DNA of 60,349 nt from Methylocapsa aurea. Its GTDB lineage: Bacteria > Pseudomonadota > Alphaproteobacteria > Rhizobiales > Beijerinckiaceae. Within the stretch, counting starts at the first letter, position 1; each line of letters opens with the position of its first letter. Both the position numbers and the translations under genes were made by a program. The DNA is taken from NCBI RefSeq assembly GCF_000746085.1, contig NZ_JQKO01000021.1:1-60349 (forward strand), written 5' to 3'. Below the pieces are notes generated by a model that was not told the DNA's origin, did no database searches, and saw only the letters and a program-made list of their open reading frames with translations. Below are positions 36,033 to 44,867 of the stretch, in pieces.

Positions 36033-36833
36033 ATGGCCGAGATCATCGCAGCGATTGATGAACAGGGCGCCAACACCCTTCTCGACACCGCGATCAACAT
36101 ATTGCCCGCCCAGTCAAGCAGCGGATCGGGTAACCTTGGGCCTTTCGTCGCCAGCTATTCGGTAACGGCGACGCTGACCAATGGCGATGTCGATCTGATT
36201 CCGCCCGACATCATCCGACTGGTCGACCTTCGCGTTGACTGGGATCTGCATCTGAGCTTTGGCATCGATCTGAGCGCCATCCTGCCGGACTTCTGCCTGC
36301 CCCAGGTATGCATCAATATCCCATGCGTCGGCCGCGTCTGCACGCCGCGAATCTGCATCGACTGGCCGACGATCACCGTGCCGGTCTCGTTCGGCGATTT
36401 CATCAAGGCGACCGGCGACTTCCGCCTCGATATCAGCCTGACGGGCGGGGTGTGGAGGGTGCAGGCCGTTATCGTCGGCGTGCCCAACTTGCAGTTCGGG
36501 GCGACAACGGCGCTCCTTCTCGCCGCGATCGCCGCCGCGGTGACGCCGCTGCTGCTCGCCATTCCGTTCATCGGCCCGTTCTTAGCGATTGCGGTTGATG
36601 CGATCCTGCTCGCGATTGGAATCGCGGGCGTCACTGGCCTGCTTGGGCCGATCCTCACGCCATTCGTCAGCGGGCTCAAGATCCCGATCTACAGCCAACC
36701 CCAGCTGTTTCCGGTGCTGCCGGCGGAAAGCGCCATAGACCCGCAAGTTGCGGTGACGATCGATCTGATCGCCGCCGCGGTCGTCAACAGCGGCGAGGAC
36801 GAGTTAGTGCTTTCCGCCGATATTTCGGCCTGA
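36033..36833 (+). CDS. Unrecognised protein with Cys-rich strand segment and hydrophobic hairpin
   Basis: 266 residues; AGGAGA precedes ATG 36033, 25 bases after the previous stop. The N-terminal half is beta-like and contains five cysteines in CLPQVCINIPCVGRVCTPRIC or so spacing (about residues 88-110). A strongly hydrophobic double segment follows (TALLLAAIAAAVTPLLLAI and FLAIAVDAILLAIGIAGV, about 150-205). The C-terminus returns to strands (PQVAVTIDLIAAAVV, DELVLSADISA). No signal peptide. The alternation of amphipathic strands and hydrophobic helices could suit a lipid- or membrane-associated shell, but no function is known to me. Confidence 0.7.
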   Translation: MAEIIAAIDEQGANTLLDTAINILPAQSSSGSGNLGPFVASYSVTATLTNGDVDLIPPDIIRLVDLRVDWDLHLSFGIDLSAILPDFCLPQVCINIPCVGRVCTPRICIDWPTITVPVSFGDFIKATGDFRLDISLTGGVWRVQAVIVGVPNLQFGATTALLLAAIAAAVTPLLLAIPFIGPFLAIAVDAILLAIGIAGVTGLLGPILTPFVSGLKIPIYSQPQLFPVLPAESAIDPQVAVTIDLIAAAVVNSGEDELVLSADISA

Positions 36834-36852
36834 ATTTGCGAGGAGACCTGCG

Positions 36853-37533
36853 ATGCTCAATCAACTCGACAGTCGCGCGCTTGGTCGGGCGAACTGTTAC
36901 GCGCAGAGGTTCATGAAGGCCGGCCTCTACCGCTACAATGTAGCGCCAGCGCATGGCCAGGCGCTTTCGACCGATTACCCATTCACAGTGCGCGTCGAGG
37001 AAAGTGGCAAGAAGACGGACATGGCCCAACACTCGCTGCATGTCAGCCAGCAGGGCAAGAAGTTTGTCGTCGAAAATGCCAACGTCACGATCAAGGTCGG
37101 CGACATGGTCGTCTGGAACGGCGGCTCTGGCGCACTCACGCCATTCGCAGTGGTGGGCGAGGACGATTTCTTTAGCAGTTACCGTATGGTCAACGAATGC
37201 GGCTTCAGTCACGCCTTTGGTGCGGCGGGCGAATATCATTGGGTCGATGCGCATGGCAGCAGCCTGTCAGGGATCGTCCGCGTCCGAAATCCTGAGTGCT
37301 CAAGCGGCGAGCAGCTCAAACGTTGGCGGCAAAGCTTGGCGGAAGGCGCCCTGGTGATGATCGCCGACGGCAAGCCCGACCAGGGAGAGGTTGACATCGT
37401 GATCGGACAGACGGTGTTCTTCGCGATCGTCAAAGGCCCCGGGATCTCGATCACCGATGTCCGGTTGCTCGACATTCCGGCGACACGAGGGGAGTGTAGC
37501 GACCGCGGGAACAACGCTACGTCGCACCGATAG
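36853..37533 (+). CDS. Cupredoxin-like two-domain protein, probably frameshifted
   Basis: 226 residues from ATG 36853 (GAGGAGA upstream). The first domain is cupredoxin-like: VTIKVGDMVVWNGG, then GFSHAFGAAGEYHWVDAHG and SGIVRVRNPE. A second domain starts with VDIVIGQTVFFAIVKGPG but is cut by the stop at 37533. In another frame, 37500-37670 encodes a continuation that includes VRFTFGSVGERYWFSSG and ends GSIAFVA, which parallels the end of domain 1. The intact protein was probably about 270 residues ending at 37670. No signal peptide and no classic CxxxxH copper loop, so metal binding is uncertain. Confidence 0.65.
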   Translation: MLNQLDSRALGRANCYAQRFMKAGLYRYNVAPAHGQALSTDYPFTVRVEESGKKTDMAQHSLHVSQQGKKFVVENANVTIKVGDMVVWNGGSGALTPFAVVGEDDFFSSYRMVNECGFSHAFGAAGEYHWVDAHGSSLSGIVRVRNPECSSGEQLKRWRQSLAEGALVMIADGKPDQGEVDIVIGQTVFFAIVKGPGISITDVRLLDIPATRGECSDRGNNATSHR

Positions 37534-37670
37534 GAATCGATGTCGCCTTGCACCCAATCTGGGTCCGCTTCACTTTCGGTTCGGTTGGTGAGCGTTATTG
37601 GTTCAGCAGCGGCGTTGCTCTGGAATTGCCGAGCAAAGCGCGGTCCGGATCCATCGCGTTCGTCGCTTGA
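37500..37670 (+). pseudogene. Out-of-frame remainder of second cupredoxin-like domain
   Basis: In the frame beginning at 37500 there are 56 codons before TGA 37668-37670. The peptide (IGIDVALHPIWVRFTFGSVG, then ERYWFSSGVALELPSKA and RSGSIAFVA) has no good start codon or ribosome site and matches the expected second half of the preceding protein's second domain. A -1 shift between 37500 and 37533 would rejoin it. It may be a mutation, a sequencing error or, less likely, programmed. Confidence 0.55.
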
Positions 37671-37685
37671 GTCACCCACTACATG

Positions 37686-37700
37686 GGGTTCTGTTGCAAA
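37686..37700 (+). mobile_element. IS6-family-like terminal repeat remnant
   Basis: GGGTTCTGTTGCAAA matches the common terminal inverted repeat of IS6-family elements (GGnnCTGTTGCAAA). It starts 15 bases after the cupredoxin-like reading frame ends. No IS6 transposase is visible on either side, so this is a relic or a solo end. Confidence 0.45.
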
Positions 37701-37878
37701 TCTGGCTCACGGTGATGGTGCGATAAGATCGGGACCCGCGAGTGGGGGCGCTGATCGATGTCCAAAAGCGCAGGCTGATCGCGGCGGGGGCGCTCCGAAC
37801 ATATCAAGGCAGCGCAAATTGCACCACCTTCGGGAAGCGCTCAGCCTGCCGAAACGCTCGTCTCGTGGACGCGAGGGA

Positions 37879-38226
37879 TCAAGGTAAGGCGGCGCCAAGC
37901 ACATGAATCGGCGGCGGTACGACCGAATAGAGCAGATCGAGCACAAGAACGCCAATGAAGGTGACGAAAATGCCCATTCCAAACGCCGCCAAACATTCGT
38001 CAACGAACCCAGCTATCGCAGGGACGCGCTGCCTAACGTAAGCAGTGGCTTGCTGTGTCTTCCACATTTGCTCTGTCCAAAAAGATGCTCCGTCATTCCG
38101 CCATCCAGTCGGATTGGGCGAAGGCCCGCGGCGATCGTCGCCTGGCAAAAGAAACCCGGACCAGTGGACCGAATAGTCCGGGCTTCCAATGGGAAGTTGG
38201 GCGACGAATTTCGCCGTGTGGTGCAC
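37879..38226 (-). CDS. Possible small membrane protein
   Basis: An open frame of 115 residues on the minus strand. The C-terminal half looks protein-like, with a transmembrane segment (FGMGIFVTFIGVLVLDLLYSV) and a helical lead-in (MWKTQQATAYVRQRVPAIAG). The N-terminal half is less convincing and there is no ribosome site before GTG 38226, so the true start may be internal. It lies in the gap between the unknown operon and tRNA-Arg; the rest of that gap (37701-38443) shows nothing recognisable. Confidence 0.4.
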   Translation of the reverse strand: MHHTAKFVAQLPIGSPDYSVHWSGFLLPGDDRRGPSPNPTGWRNDGASFWTEQMWKTQQATAYVRQRVPAIAGFVDECLAAFGMGIFVTFIGVLVLDLLYSVVPPPIHVLGAALP

Positions 38227-38443
38227 GAATAAATAGTGCAGCGCGATCGGCTTGCAAGCTGGCTATCGCCCCAATTTGACCGTGCAGGCGCCAAAAGGCT
38301 TGCTTGCGGGCGGTCCAAGGGCCTATTAGCCATATAATTGTGTGGCGGGGCCGACGCGTCGAGCTTGCCGGTCCCCGTCCCGTCCCGCGCGCACGAGAGC
38401 GCCTTAGGCGCTCTGAATAAAGACTTATAAATACTGATAATAT

Positions 38444-38520
<77 letters not shown>

Positions 38521-38962
38521 CTGCCGGCTGGCGAGCGCCTTGCCGATTATGATCTTGAACGCCGCCTTCCAGATAATCAGGGCTCCGATTTAGCATGTTC
38601 GCGCGCGAGGGGAAATGGCGCGTCCTTCGCGCTGGCTCAAATTGCGTATTTTTGCGGCCTTCTTGACTTTCGCGCCGCTGCGCGCCTAAGAACCTCTCGA
38701 TCCTCCTCAAGAGGTCCTTATATTGCTTGAGCCGCCTTGTCCCTTGAGACAAGCGGTGAACGTCCGGCAGCGCGCGGCGCCCCCGGGCGCGTTTGGCGTT
38801 GAACAGCGCCAACCTGGCTGTTTCGCCTGCCGGTCAATGTCCGGGCGGCGGATGCTGGGTTCGGCATTGCGTTAGAAGATGTTAGAGAGGGACCCCCCTC
38901 ACACCCGGCCGCAGCCGCGGCCAGCCTCCTCCATCTGGGGGCTTTTCGACAGGATGAACCGC
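38521..38962. other. Region between tRNA-Arg and ffh
   Basis: No gene recognised in these 442 bases. It should contain the promoters of the divergent tRNA-Arg and ffh transcripts. The ffh frame is open upstream to 38879 but those residues (Pro/Arg-rich) do not resemble Ffh. Confidence 0.4.
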
Positions 38963-40561
38963 ATGTTCGAAGGGCTTTCGGAAAAGCTCTCCACCATCTT
39001 CGATACGCTGACGCGGCGCGGCGCGCTGTCGGAGGCGGACGTCAATGTCGCGCTGCGCGAGGTTCGCCGCGCCTTGCTCGAAGCCGATGTGGCGCTCGAT
39101 GTCGTGCGCTCCTTCATTGATAAGGTGCGCGCGCGCGCGGTCGGCGCCAATGTCATCAAATCGGTGACGCCCGGCCAGATGGTCGTCAAGATCGTCAATG
39201 ACGTCTTGATCGAAACCCTCGGCTCCAATGCCGATCCGATCAATCTCGACGCCGCGCCGCCTGTCGCGATCATGATGGTTGGCCTGCAGGGCGCCGGCAA
39301 GACGACGACCACGGCGAAGATCGCCAAGCGCCTGACCGAGCGAATGAAGCGCAAGGTCTTGATGGCCTCGCTCGACGTGAAGCGTCCGGCGGCGCAGGAA
39401 CAGCTTGCGGTGCTCGGCCGCCAGATCGGCGTCGAGACCTTGCCGATCGTCGCGGGCCAGACTCCGGTGCAGATCGCCAAGCGCGCCGAACAGGCGGCGC
39501 GTCTGCAAGGCTTCGACGTCGTTCTCCTCGACACGGCGGGGCGCACCCATATCGACGAAGCGCTGATGCAGGAGATGGTCGAGATCAAGGCGGCGACGGG
39601 ACCGCATGAGATTCTCCTCGTCGCCGATAGCTTGACCGGTCAGGATGCGGTCAATCTCGCCAAGAATTTCGACGATCGCGTCGGCATCACTGGCATCGTG
39701 CTGACAAGGGTCGATGGCGATGGCCGAGGCGGTGCGGCGCTCTCCATGCGCGCGGTCACCGGAAAGCCGATCAAGCTGCTCGGCGCCGGCGAGAAGATGG
39801 ACGCGCTCGAGGACTTCCATCCCTCGCGCATCGCCAACCGCATCCTCGGCATGGGCGACATCGTCTCCTTCGTCGAAAAGGCGGCCGAGTCGATCGACGC
39901 CGAAAAAGCCCAGCGCATGGCCGAAAGGATGCGCAAGGGCAAGTTCGATCTCGACGACCTCTCCGACCAGCTTGCGCAGGTCGAGAATATCGGCGGCCTG
40001 GGAGGCCTCATGAACATGCTCCCCAGCGTCGCCAAGATGAAAGCGCAATTGGCCTCCGCCAATATCGATGAGCGCATCATCAAGCGCCAGCGCGCGATGA
40101 TTTCCTCAATGACCCGCGAGGAGCGGCGCAATCCCGATGTGCTCAAGGCCTCGCGCAAGAAGCGCGTTGCGGCGGGAGCCGGAGTCCGGGTTGAGGACAT
40201 CAACAAATTGTTGAAGCAGCATCGCCAGATGGCCGACATGATGAAGTCGATGGGCGGCGCCAAGCGCGGCGGGGCGATGAGCAAGATGGCCTCGATGTTT
40301 GGAATGCCAGGGGGCGGCATGGGCATGCCGCAGCCGACGCCGGAGCAGCTTGCCGCCTTGCAAAAGCAGATGGGCCAAAAGCCGGGCGCGTCAGCGCCCC
40401 CCGTCAATCCCAGCCCGAAACCTCCAACCGGCTTTCCAGCGCCGCCGCCGCCCGGCCTCTTGGGAGAAGCGCCAAAATTGCCCGGCCTCGGCGGGACCAA
40501 GCTGCCGGGGCTTGGCGGCGGACTCTTGGGCGGATTCAATCCGTTCGGAAAGAAGAAATGA
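38963..40561 (+). CDS. ffh: Signal recognition particle protein Ffh
   Basis: About 532 residues. The SRP GTPase that delivers nascent membrane proteins to FtsY. ATG 38963 starts MFEGLSEKLS as usual, with AGGA eight bases upstream. N domain 1-90; G domain with GLQGAGKTT (108-116), DTAGRTH and TRVDGDGRGG; methionine-rich M domain from about residue 320. The tail after about 440 is an unusual Met/Gly/Pro-rich extension ending in a doubled KLPGLGG motif and FGKKK, longer than in many Ffh proteins. Followed by rpsP, the conserved neighbour. Confidence 0.96.
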   Translation: MFEGLSEKLSTIFDTLTRRGALSEADVNVALREVRRALLEADVALDVVRSFIDKVRARAVGANVIKSVTPGQMVVKIVNDVLIETLGSNADPINLDAAPPVAIMMVGLQGAGKTTTTAKIAKRLTERMKRKVLMASLDVKRPAAQEQLAVLGRQIGVETLPIVAGQTPVQIAKRAEQAARLQGFDVVLLDTAGRTHIDEALMQEMVEIKAATGPHEILLVADSLTGQDAVNLAKNFDDRVGITGIVLTRVDGDGRGGAALSMRAVTGKPIKLLGAGEKMDALEDFHPSRIANRILGMGDIVSFVEKAAESIDAEKAQRMAERMRKGKFDLDDLSDQLAQVENIGGLGGLMNMLPSVAKMKAQLASANIDERIIKRQRAMISSMTREERRNPDVLKASRKKRVAAGAGVRVEDINKLLKQHRQMADMMKSMGGAKRGGAMSKMASMFGMPGGGMGMPQPTPEQLAALQKQMGQKPGASAPPVNPSPKPPTGFPAPPPPGLLGEAPKLPGLGGTKLPGLGGGLLGGFNPFGKKK

Positions 40562-40703
40562 TCGAGCAAGTCCGGGGCGACGCGCTTGTGCAAGACAGAC
40601 TGGACGCCTCCGCGCCTGTCGCCAGGATGGAAAAACCTCGACCTCATCGAACCGTCAGAACACGCCAACATCGCATCATTTGAAAATTTGAAAGGAAGTA
40701 TCA

Positions 40704-41066
40704 ATGTCCCTTAAAATTCGTCTGTCGCGCGGCGGCGCCAAGAAGCGTCCCTTCTATCGGGTCGTCGTCGCCGATTCGCGCATGCCGCGCGATGGCCGTT
40801 TCATCGAACGGCTCGGCATTTTCGATCCGTTGAAAGCGAAGGATTCCGCCGACCGGCTCGTCCTGGACCATGAGAAGGCGCAGGCCTGGATCGCCAAAGG
40901 CGCCCAGCCGACCGACCGCGTCGCGCGGCTGCTCGACGGTCTCGGGGTCATCAAGCGCGAGCCGCATAGCAATCCCAAACAGGCGCTGCCAAAGAAGAAG
41001 GCGCAGGAACGCGCCGCCGCGGCTGCTGCAGCCGCGGAAAAGGCCGCCGCCGCCGCCGCGAGCTGA
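40704..41066 (+). CDS. rpsP: 30S ribosomal protein S16
   Basis: 120 residues; the S16 core ([47 protein letters not shown]) is normal. The C-terminal tail is an Ala/Lys-rich low-complexity extension, common in alphaproteobacteria. GAAAGGAAG precedes ATG 40704. The usual next genes rimM, trmD and rplS are missing; the stop TGA is immediately followed by the stop of convergent sbcC. Confidence 0.96.
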   Translation: MSLKIRLSRGGAKKRPFYRVVVADSRMPRDGRFIERLGIFDPLKAKDSADRLVLDHEKAQAWIAKGAQPTDRVARLLDGLGVIKREPHSNPKQALPKKKAQERAAAAAAAAEKAAAAAAS

Positions 41067-44000
41067 TCAGCCTCGCGGCCAAGCCTCAAGCAGAGCGGCC
41101 TCAAGCAGAGCGGCGCCGCCCGGCTGGGCGACCCGCACCGTGCTGCGGCCATTGCCGCATTTTTCGACCCGCACCTGCACCGCGATGCGTTCGATCATCG
41201 CGGCCACATGGGTGATGACGCCGACCTTGCGGCCGCGCCCATGCAGCGACTCCAGCGCATCGATGGCGACATCGAGCGTTTCGGCGTCAAGCGAGCCGAA
41301 GCCTTCGTCGACAAACAAGGTGTCGACGAAGGCCTGGCGCCCTTCGAGCCCAGAGAGCGCGATGGCCAGCGACAGCGACGCCAAGAAGCGTTCGCCGCCG
41401 GAAAGGCTGCGCGCGGCGCGCCGCTCGTCGCCCATGTCGCGATCGATGACATGCACGGAAAGATCGCTCGTCGCCGCGCGCTCCAGCCGGTAGCGCGGCG
41501 CGAAGGCGGCGAGGTGCCGGTTGGCGAGGGCGATGAGCTGGTCGAGCGTCACCCCCTGCGCGAAGCGGCGGAATTTGTCGCCCGACGCGGACCCTATGGC
41601 GTCATCGATCGCCTGCCAGATTGCAAAATCCGCTTGGGCGCTTTCAATTCTTGCGGTCAGGGCCGCGGCGCCGGCGCGCGCCGCATCGTCGGCCGCGATC
41701 TGATTGTCGATCGCACCCGATCGGCGCTGCGTTTCATCGAGCCCGTCTTGCAAATTGGCGATGTCCGTTCTCAAAGCCTCCGCGTCGATTTCCGATCCAT
41801 CGCGCGCGAGGAGTTCGTCAAGATCGCGCTGGCGTTCATCGAGATTTGCTCGGGCCAGCGCCTGGGCCGCTTCGATCGCGTCGAGCTTCGCGCGTAAGGC
41901 CTCGCGGGCCGCGGGTTCAGCTTCAAGCAAGGCGCCGACGCGATCGACCGGCAGGCCCGTTTCCACGATGGCGGTAGTGAAGTTGCGCTCCGCTTCGATC
42001 AGTTGGAGCCTCAAGGCCTCCTGATTGGCCAAGGCGCCCGCTTCGCCATTGGCGGCGGCGGCGAGGGCCTTGCCAGCTTCTGCTTCCGCGTCGCGAGCGT
42101 CATCGAGTCTTGCCCGCGCCTGCCGGCGCAGCTCGTTGTGACGGGTGCGATGGGCCGCGGTCGGCTCACCCTCGAGCAAGAGGCCGCGTTCGCACTCGGC
42201 TAGGCGCAGAGCCTCAGCGCGGCCCGCGGTTTCGGCGATGGCGTTGTCCAGGCTCTTGATCGCGGTTTGCGCGGCTTCGCGCGCGGCGGCCAGTTTTGGA
42301 TTGAGGGCTTGCAAGGCGGCTTCGTCCCCGGCGAGCCGCGCCTTCTCTTGGCGATAGGTTTGCCCTCGCGCCTTCACCTGCGCCGCCGCCGCCAAGGCAT
42401 CGAGATCGACATCGGCCGAGGTCAAATCGGCGGCGGCGAGGAAGGGGCCAAGCTCGCGGTCGATCGAGAGCAGACGATCGTCCAATTCCCGCAACTGCGC
42501 CTCCGAGCTGGAGCGTTCGACATCAAATTCGTGCAAGGCGCGGCGTCGCGCCTCCAGCTCAGCCAGTTTCCCCTCCAGGTCCGAAGCCGCCTCCGACAAT
42601 TTCCGGCGCAGCAATTCGAGATCGGCGCGCAGGGCCTTGGCTTGGCCGAGCGGGTCCGCCAGCGTTTCGCGCTCGGCCTTTGCAATCGCCGCCAGCTGCA
42701 ACACGGGCGCAAGCGCGGCCTCCGGCGCGTGCGGCAGCGCATCGGGAAAGCCCAGCGCGGCGCGGCTGCAATCGAGCGGGTCGCGACGGAGCGCATAGGC
42801 TTCGGCGGCCGCCTCTAATTCGGCCAGGGCCAATTGGTCGCGGCGCAGAGCGTGGTCATGGCGGGCGGCGGCGCCGGCGCGCGCGCCTCTGGCGGTCTCG
42901 ATCAGATGCGCAGCGGCGGCAAGCGATTGGTCGAGCTCGGTTCGCCGCGCGCGGATCCGGGCGACGAACTCTGCGCCGGCGTCCGCTTGATCGGCGTGGG
43001 GATGATCGGCGCCGCCGCAGACCGGGCAGGGCGCGCCGGGCACAAGGGCAGCGCGCAGGTGAATCGCTTCGGGCGAGGCCGTCGCATCGGCGAGATCGAT
43101 CAGGCCGAGGATCTCGGCCCGCGCAGCTCTCTGGTTGGCCTGGGTTTGCGTCGCGGCGAGGAGCTGCGTTTCCGCGCCTTCGATTTCCCGCATAGCGGCG
43201 GCGGACGCGGTCTTTGCCTCGATGCGCTCATGCTGCGCCCTTGCGTGACGATCGAGGATCGAGGCGGCGTCGGCAAGCCCGCCCAGAAGACTGGCAAGAG
43301 CGGAATCGCGCTCGCGCAAATGGTCTTCGCCAATTGCGGCGAGGCCGACGCGGCGCGCCTCGTTTTCCGCATTCAGGCGATCGCGCTCGCCGCGCATCGC
43401 GTCCGCGGCCAAATCCAGATCGACGATCAGGCTCCTCAGCCGTTGCGCCTCTTTTGATGCGCGGACAAAAGCCGCATGCGCTTTCTGGCGGCGCGTTTTG
43501 AACTCGCTGCGTTTGAGGAGAAGCGCTTCCGCCTCATCGCAACGATCGGCGAGGATCACGCTTGCCGAGCAGGCTTCGAGCTTTGTCGCCAGACTGTCGC
43601 GTGAGGCGCTGGTTTGCGTGGCAAGCGCCTCAAGGCCTTGGAGCGTCGCCGCGTGGGCGTCCGCCTCCATCCGCGTCTTGTCGCGCTGCGCCTCAGCCTT
43701 CTCATGCTCCAACCGCAAATGATTGATCGTCGCGTCGAGCTGTTCGCAGCGGGTCCAAAGCGGTCCGAAGGCCTTGAAGCGGTCTTCTGCTTCAAGGTCC
43801 AAGGCCAGAGCGCTTTGCCGCGCCAGGGCGGCGTTTTCGGCCGCCTCGCGCGCAGCCGCATGAAGGCCGTTGGCCTCGGCGAAGGCCGTTTGCGCATCGG
43901 CGAGGCCCTGCCTTGCTTGCGTAAGCAAGGCTGCTTTCGGCCGCAACGGCTCGATCCGATCGAGGTCGGCAAGCTCGGCCCGCTCCGGCGCGAGGGTTTT

Positions 44001-44864
44001 CCACCCGAGCGCCGCGACCTCCAAAGCCGATGTCGCCAGCGCGCATTTTTCCCGCGCGACGGCGCGGCGCGACTCGTGTTCGAGGCGCTGTTGCAAGGCG
44101 TCGATCGCTTGGAGGCTCGCCCTGGCGCTGGCAATCAATTCGACGCGCTCATTGGCGAGCGATATGCGCTCCGCCTCGTCGAGGAGGCCAACGCCAGCGC
44201 GTCTCTCCTCGAGGCTGCGCATCTCGTTCCCGCGCCGCTCCTTCTCTTCATAGGCGCGCCGAGAGATTGCCGCATAGATTTCCGTGCCGGTCACCTTTTC
44301 AAGGAGCTCGGCGCGTTCGTTCTCGCTGGCGAGGAGGAAAGCGTCGAACTCGCCCTGGGCGAGCAGGACCGTGCGGCGAAACTGATCGAAGGTGAAATCG
44401 GTCAGCTGCTGCACTTTTTCCAGCACCGGCTGTACGCCGCTGGCGATCGGCTGAAGGTCGGCGATGCGGATCAGGCTGCGTTGCGGTTTTTGCAAGGCGC
44501 CATTCGCGCGTCCGCGCGCGCGGAAGACCTCCCAGCGCACCCGGTAGGCGTCTCCATCCACCCCTTGAAAATCGACCTCGGCGAAGCCCTTGCCCGCGCC
44601 GCGCCGCAACAGCGCGCGGGCGTCCTTGCCGCTGATCTCTTTGCCGCCGGGATCGGGCGCCTGTTCGGACCGGTCGATGGCGACGCGCGGATAGGCGCCA
44701 TAGAGCGCAAGGCAAATCGCATCGAGGATCGTCGACTTTCCGGCGCCGGTCTCGCCGGTGATCGCGAAAAGGCCGGCGCCGGCGAGAGGTTCGCGGCAAA
44801 AATCGATCTCGAACGGGGCGGCGAGGCTGGCGAGGTTCTCGCCGCGCACGGCCAGGATCCGCAT
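41067..44864 (-). CDS. sbcC: Exonuclease SbcCD, ATPase subunit SbcC
   Basis: A 1265-residue SMC/Rad50-like ATPase. Walker A GETGAGKST is near residue 40; long coiled coils follow; the zinc-hook PCPVCGG lies about mid-protein; the C-terminal ABC signature LSGGERFLASLSLAIALSG and Walker B DEGFGSLD come last. With SbcD it cleaves DNA hairpins and ends. It starts three bases after the sbcD stop. Length is large but within the range of alphaproteobacterial SbcC. Its stop codon abuts the rpsP stop. Confidence 0.95.
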   Translation of the reverse strand: MRILAVRGENLASLAAPFEIDFCREPLAGAGLFAITGETGAGKSTILDAICLALYGAYPRVAIDRSEQAPDPGGKEISGKDARALLRRGAGKGFAEVDFQGVDGDAYRVRWEVFRARGRANGALQKPQRSLIRIADLQPIASGVQPVLEKVQQLTDFTFDQFRRTVLLAQGEFDAFLLASENERAELLEKVTGTEIYAAISRRAYEEKERRGNEMRSLEERRAGVGLLDEAERISLANERVELIASARASLQAIDALQQRLEHESRRAVAREKCALATSALEVAALGWKTLAPERAELADLDRIEPLRPKAALLTQARQGLADAQTAFAEANGLHAAAREAAENAALARQSALALDLEAEDRFKAFGPLWTRCEQLDATINHLRLEHEKAEAQRDKTRMEADAHAATLQGLEALATQTSASRDSLATKLEACSASVILADRCDEAEALLLKRSEFKTRRQKAHAAFVRASKEAQRLRSLIVDLDLAADAMRGERDRLNAENEARRVGLAAIGEDHLRERDSALASLLGGLADAASILDRHARAQHERIEAKTASAAAMREIEGAETQLLAATQTQANQRAARAEILGLIDLADATASPEAIHLRAALVPGAPCPVCGGADHPHADQADAGAEFVARIRARRTELDQSLAAAAHLIETARGARAGAAARHDHALRRDQLALAELEAAAEAYALRRDPLDCSRAALGFPDALPHAPEAALAPVLQLAAIAKAERETLADPLGQAKALRADLELLRRKLSEAASDLEGKLAELEARRRALHEFDVERSSSEAQLRELDDRLLSIDRELGPFLAAADLTSADVDLDALAAAAQVKARGQTYRQEKARLAGDEAALQALNPKLAAAREAAQTAIKSLDNAIAETAGRAEALRLAECERGLLLEGEPTAAHRTRHNELRRQARARLDDARDAEAEAGKALAAAANGEAGALANQEALRLQLIEAERNFTTAIVETGLPVDRVGALLEAEPAAREALRAKLDAIEAAQALARANLDERQRDLDELLARDGSEIDAEALRTDIANLQDGLDETQRRSGAIDNQIAADDAARAGAAALTARIESAQADFAIWQAIDDAIGSASGDKFRRFAQGVTLDQLIALANRHLAAFAPRYRLERAATSDLSVHVIDRDMGDERRAARSLSGGERFLASLSLAIALSGLEGRQAFVDTLFVDEGFGSLDAETLDVAIDALESLHGRGRKVGVITHVAAMIERIAVQVRVEKCGNGRSTVRVAQPGGAALLEAALLEAWPRG

Positions 44865-44867
44865 CGC

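Noticed and set aside
37707-38003. Minus-strand 98-codon open frame in the tRNA-proximal gap
   Set aside because: Biased composition and no motifs; overlaps the more protein-like 37879-38226 frame.
41000-41066. Ala/Lys-rich end of rpsP as a possible frameshift product
   Set aside because: Low-complexity C-terminal tails are common in alphaproteobacterial S16.
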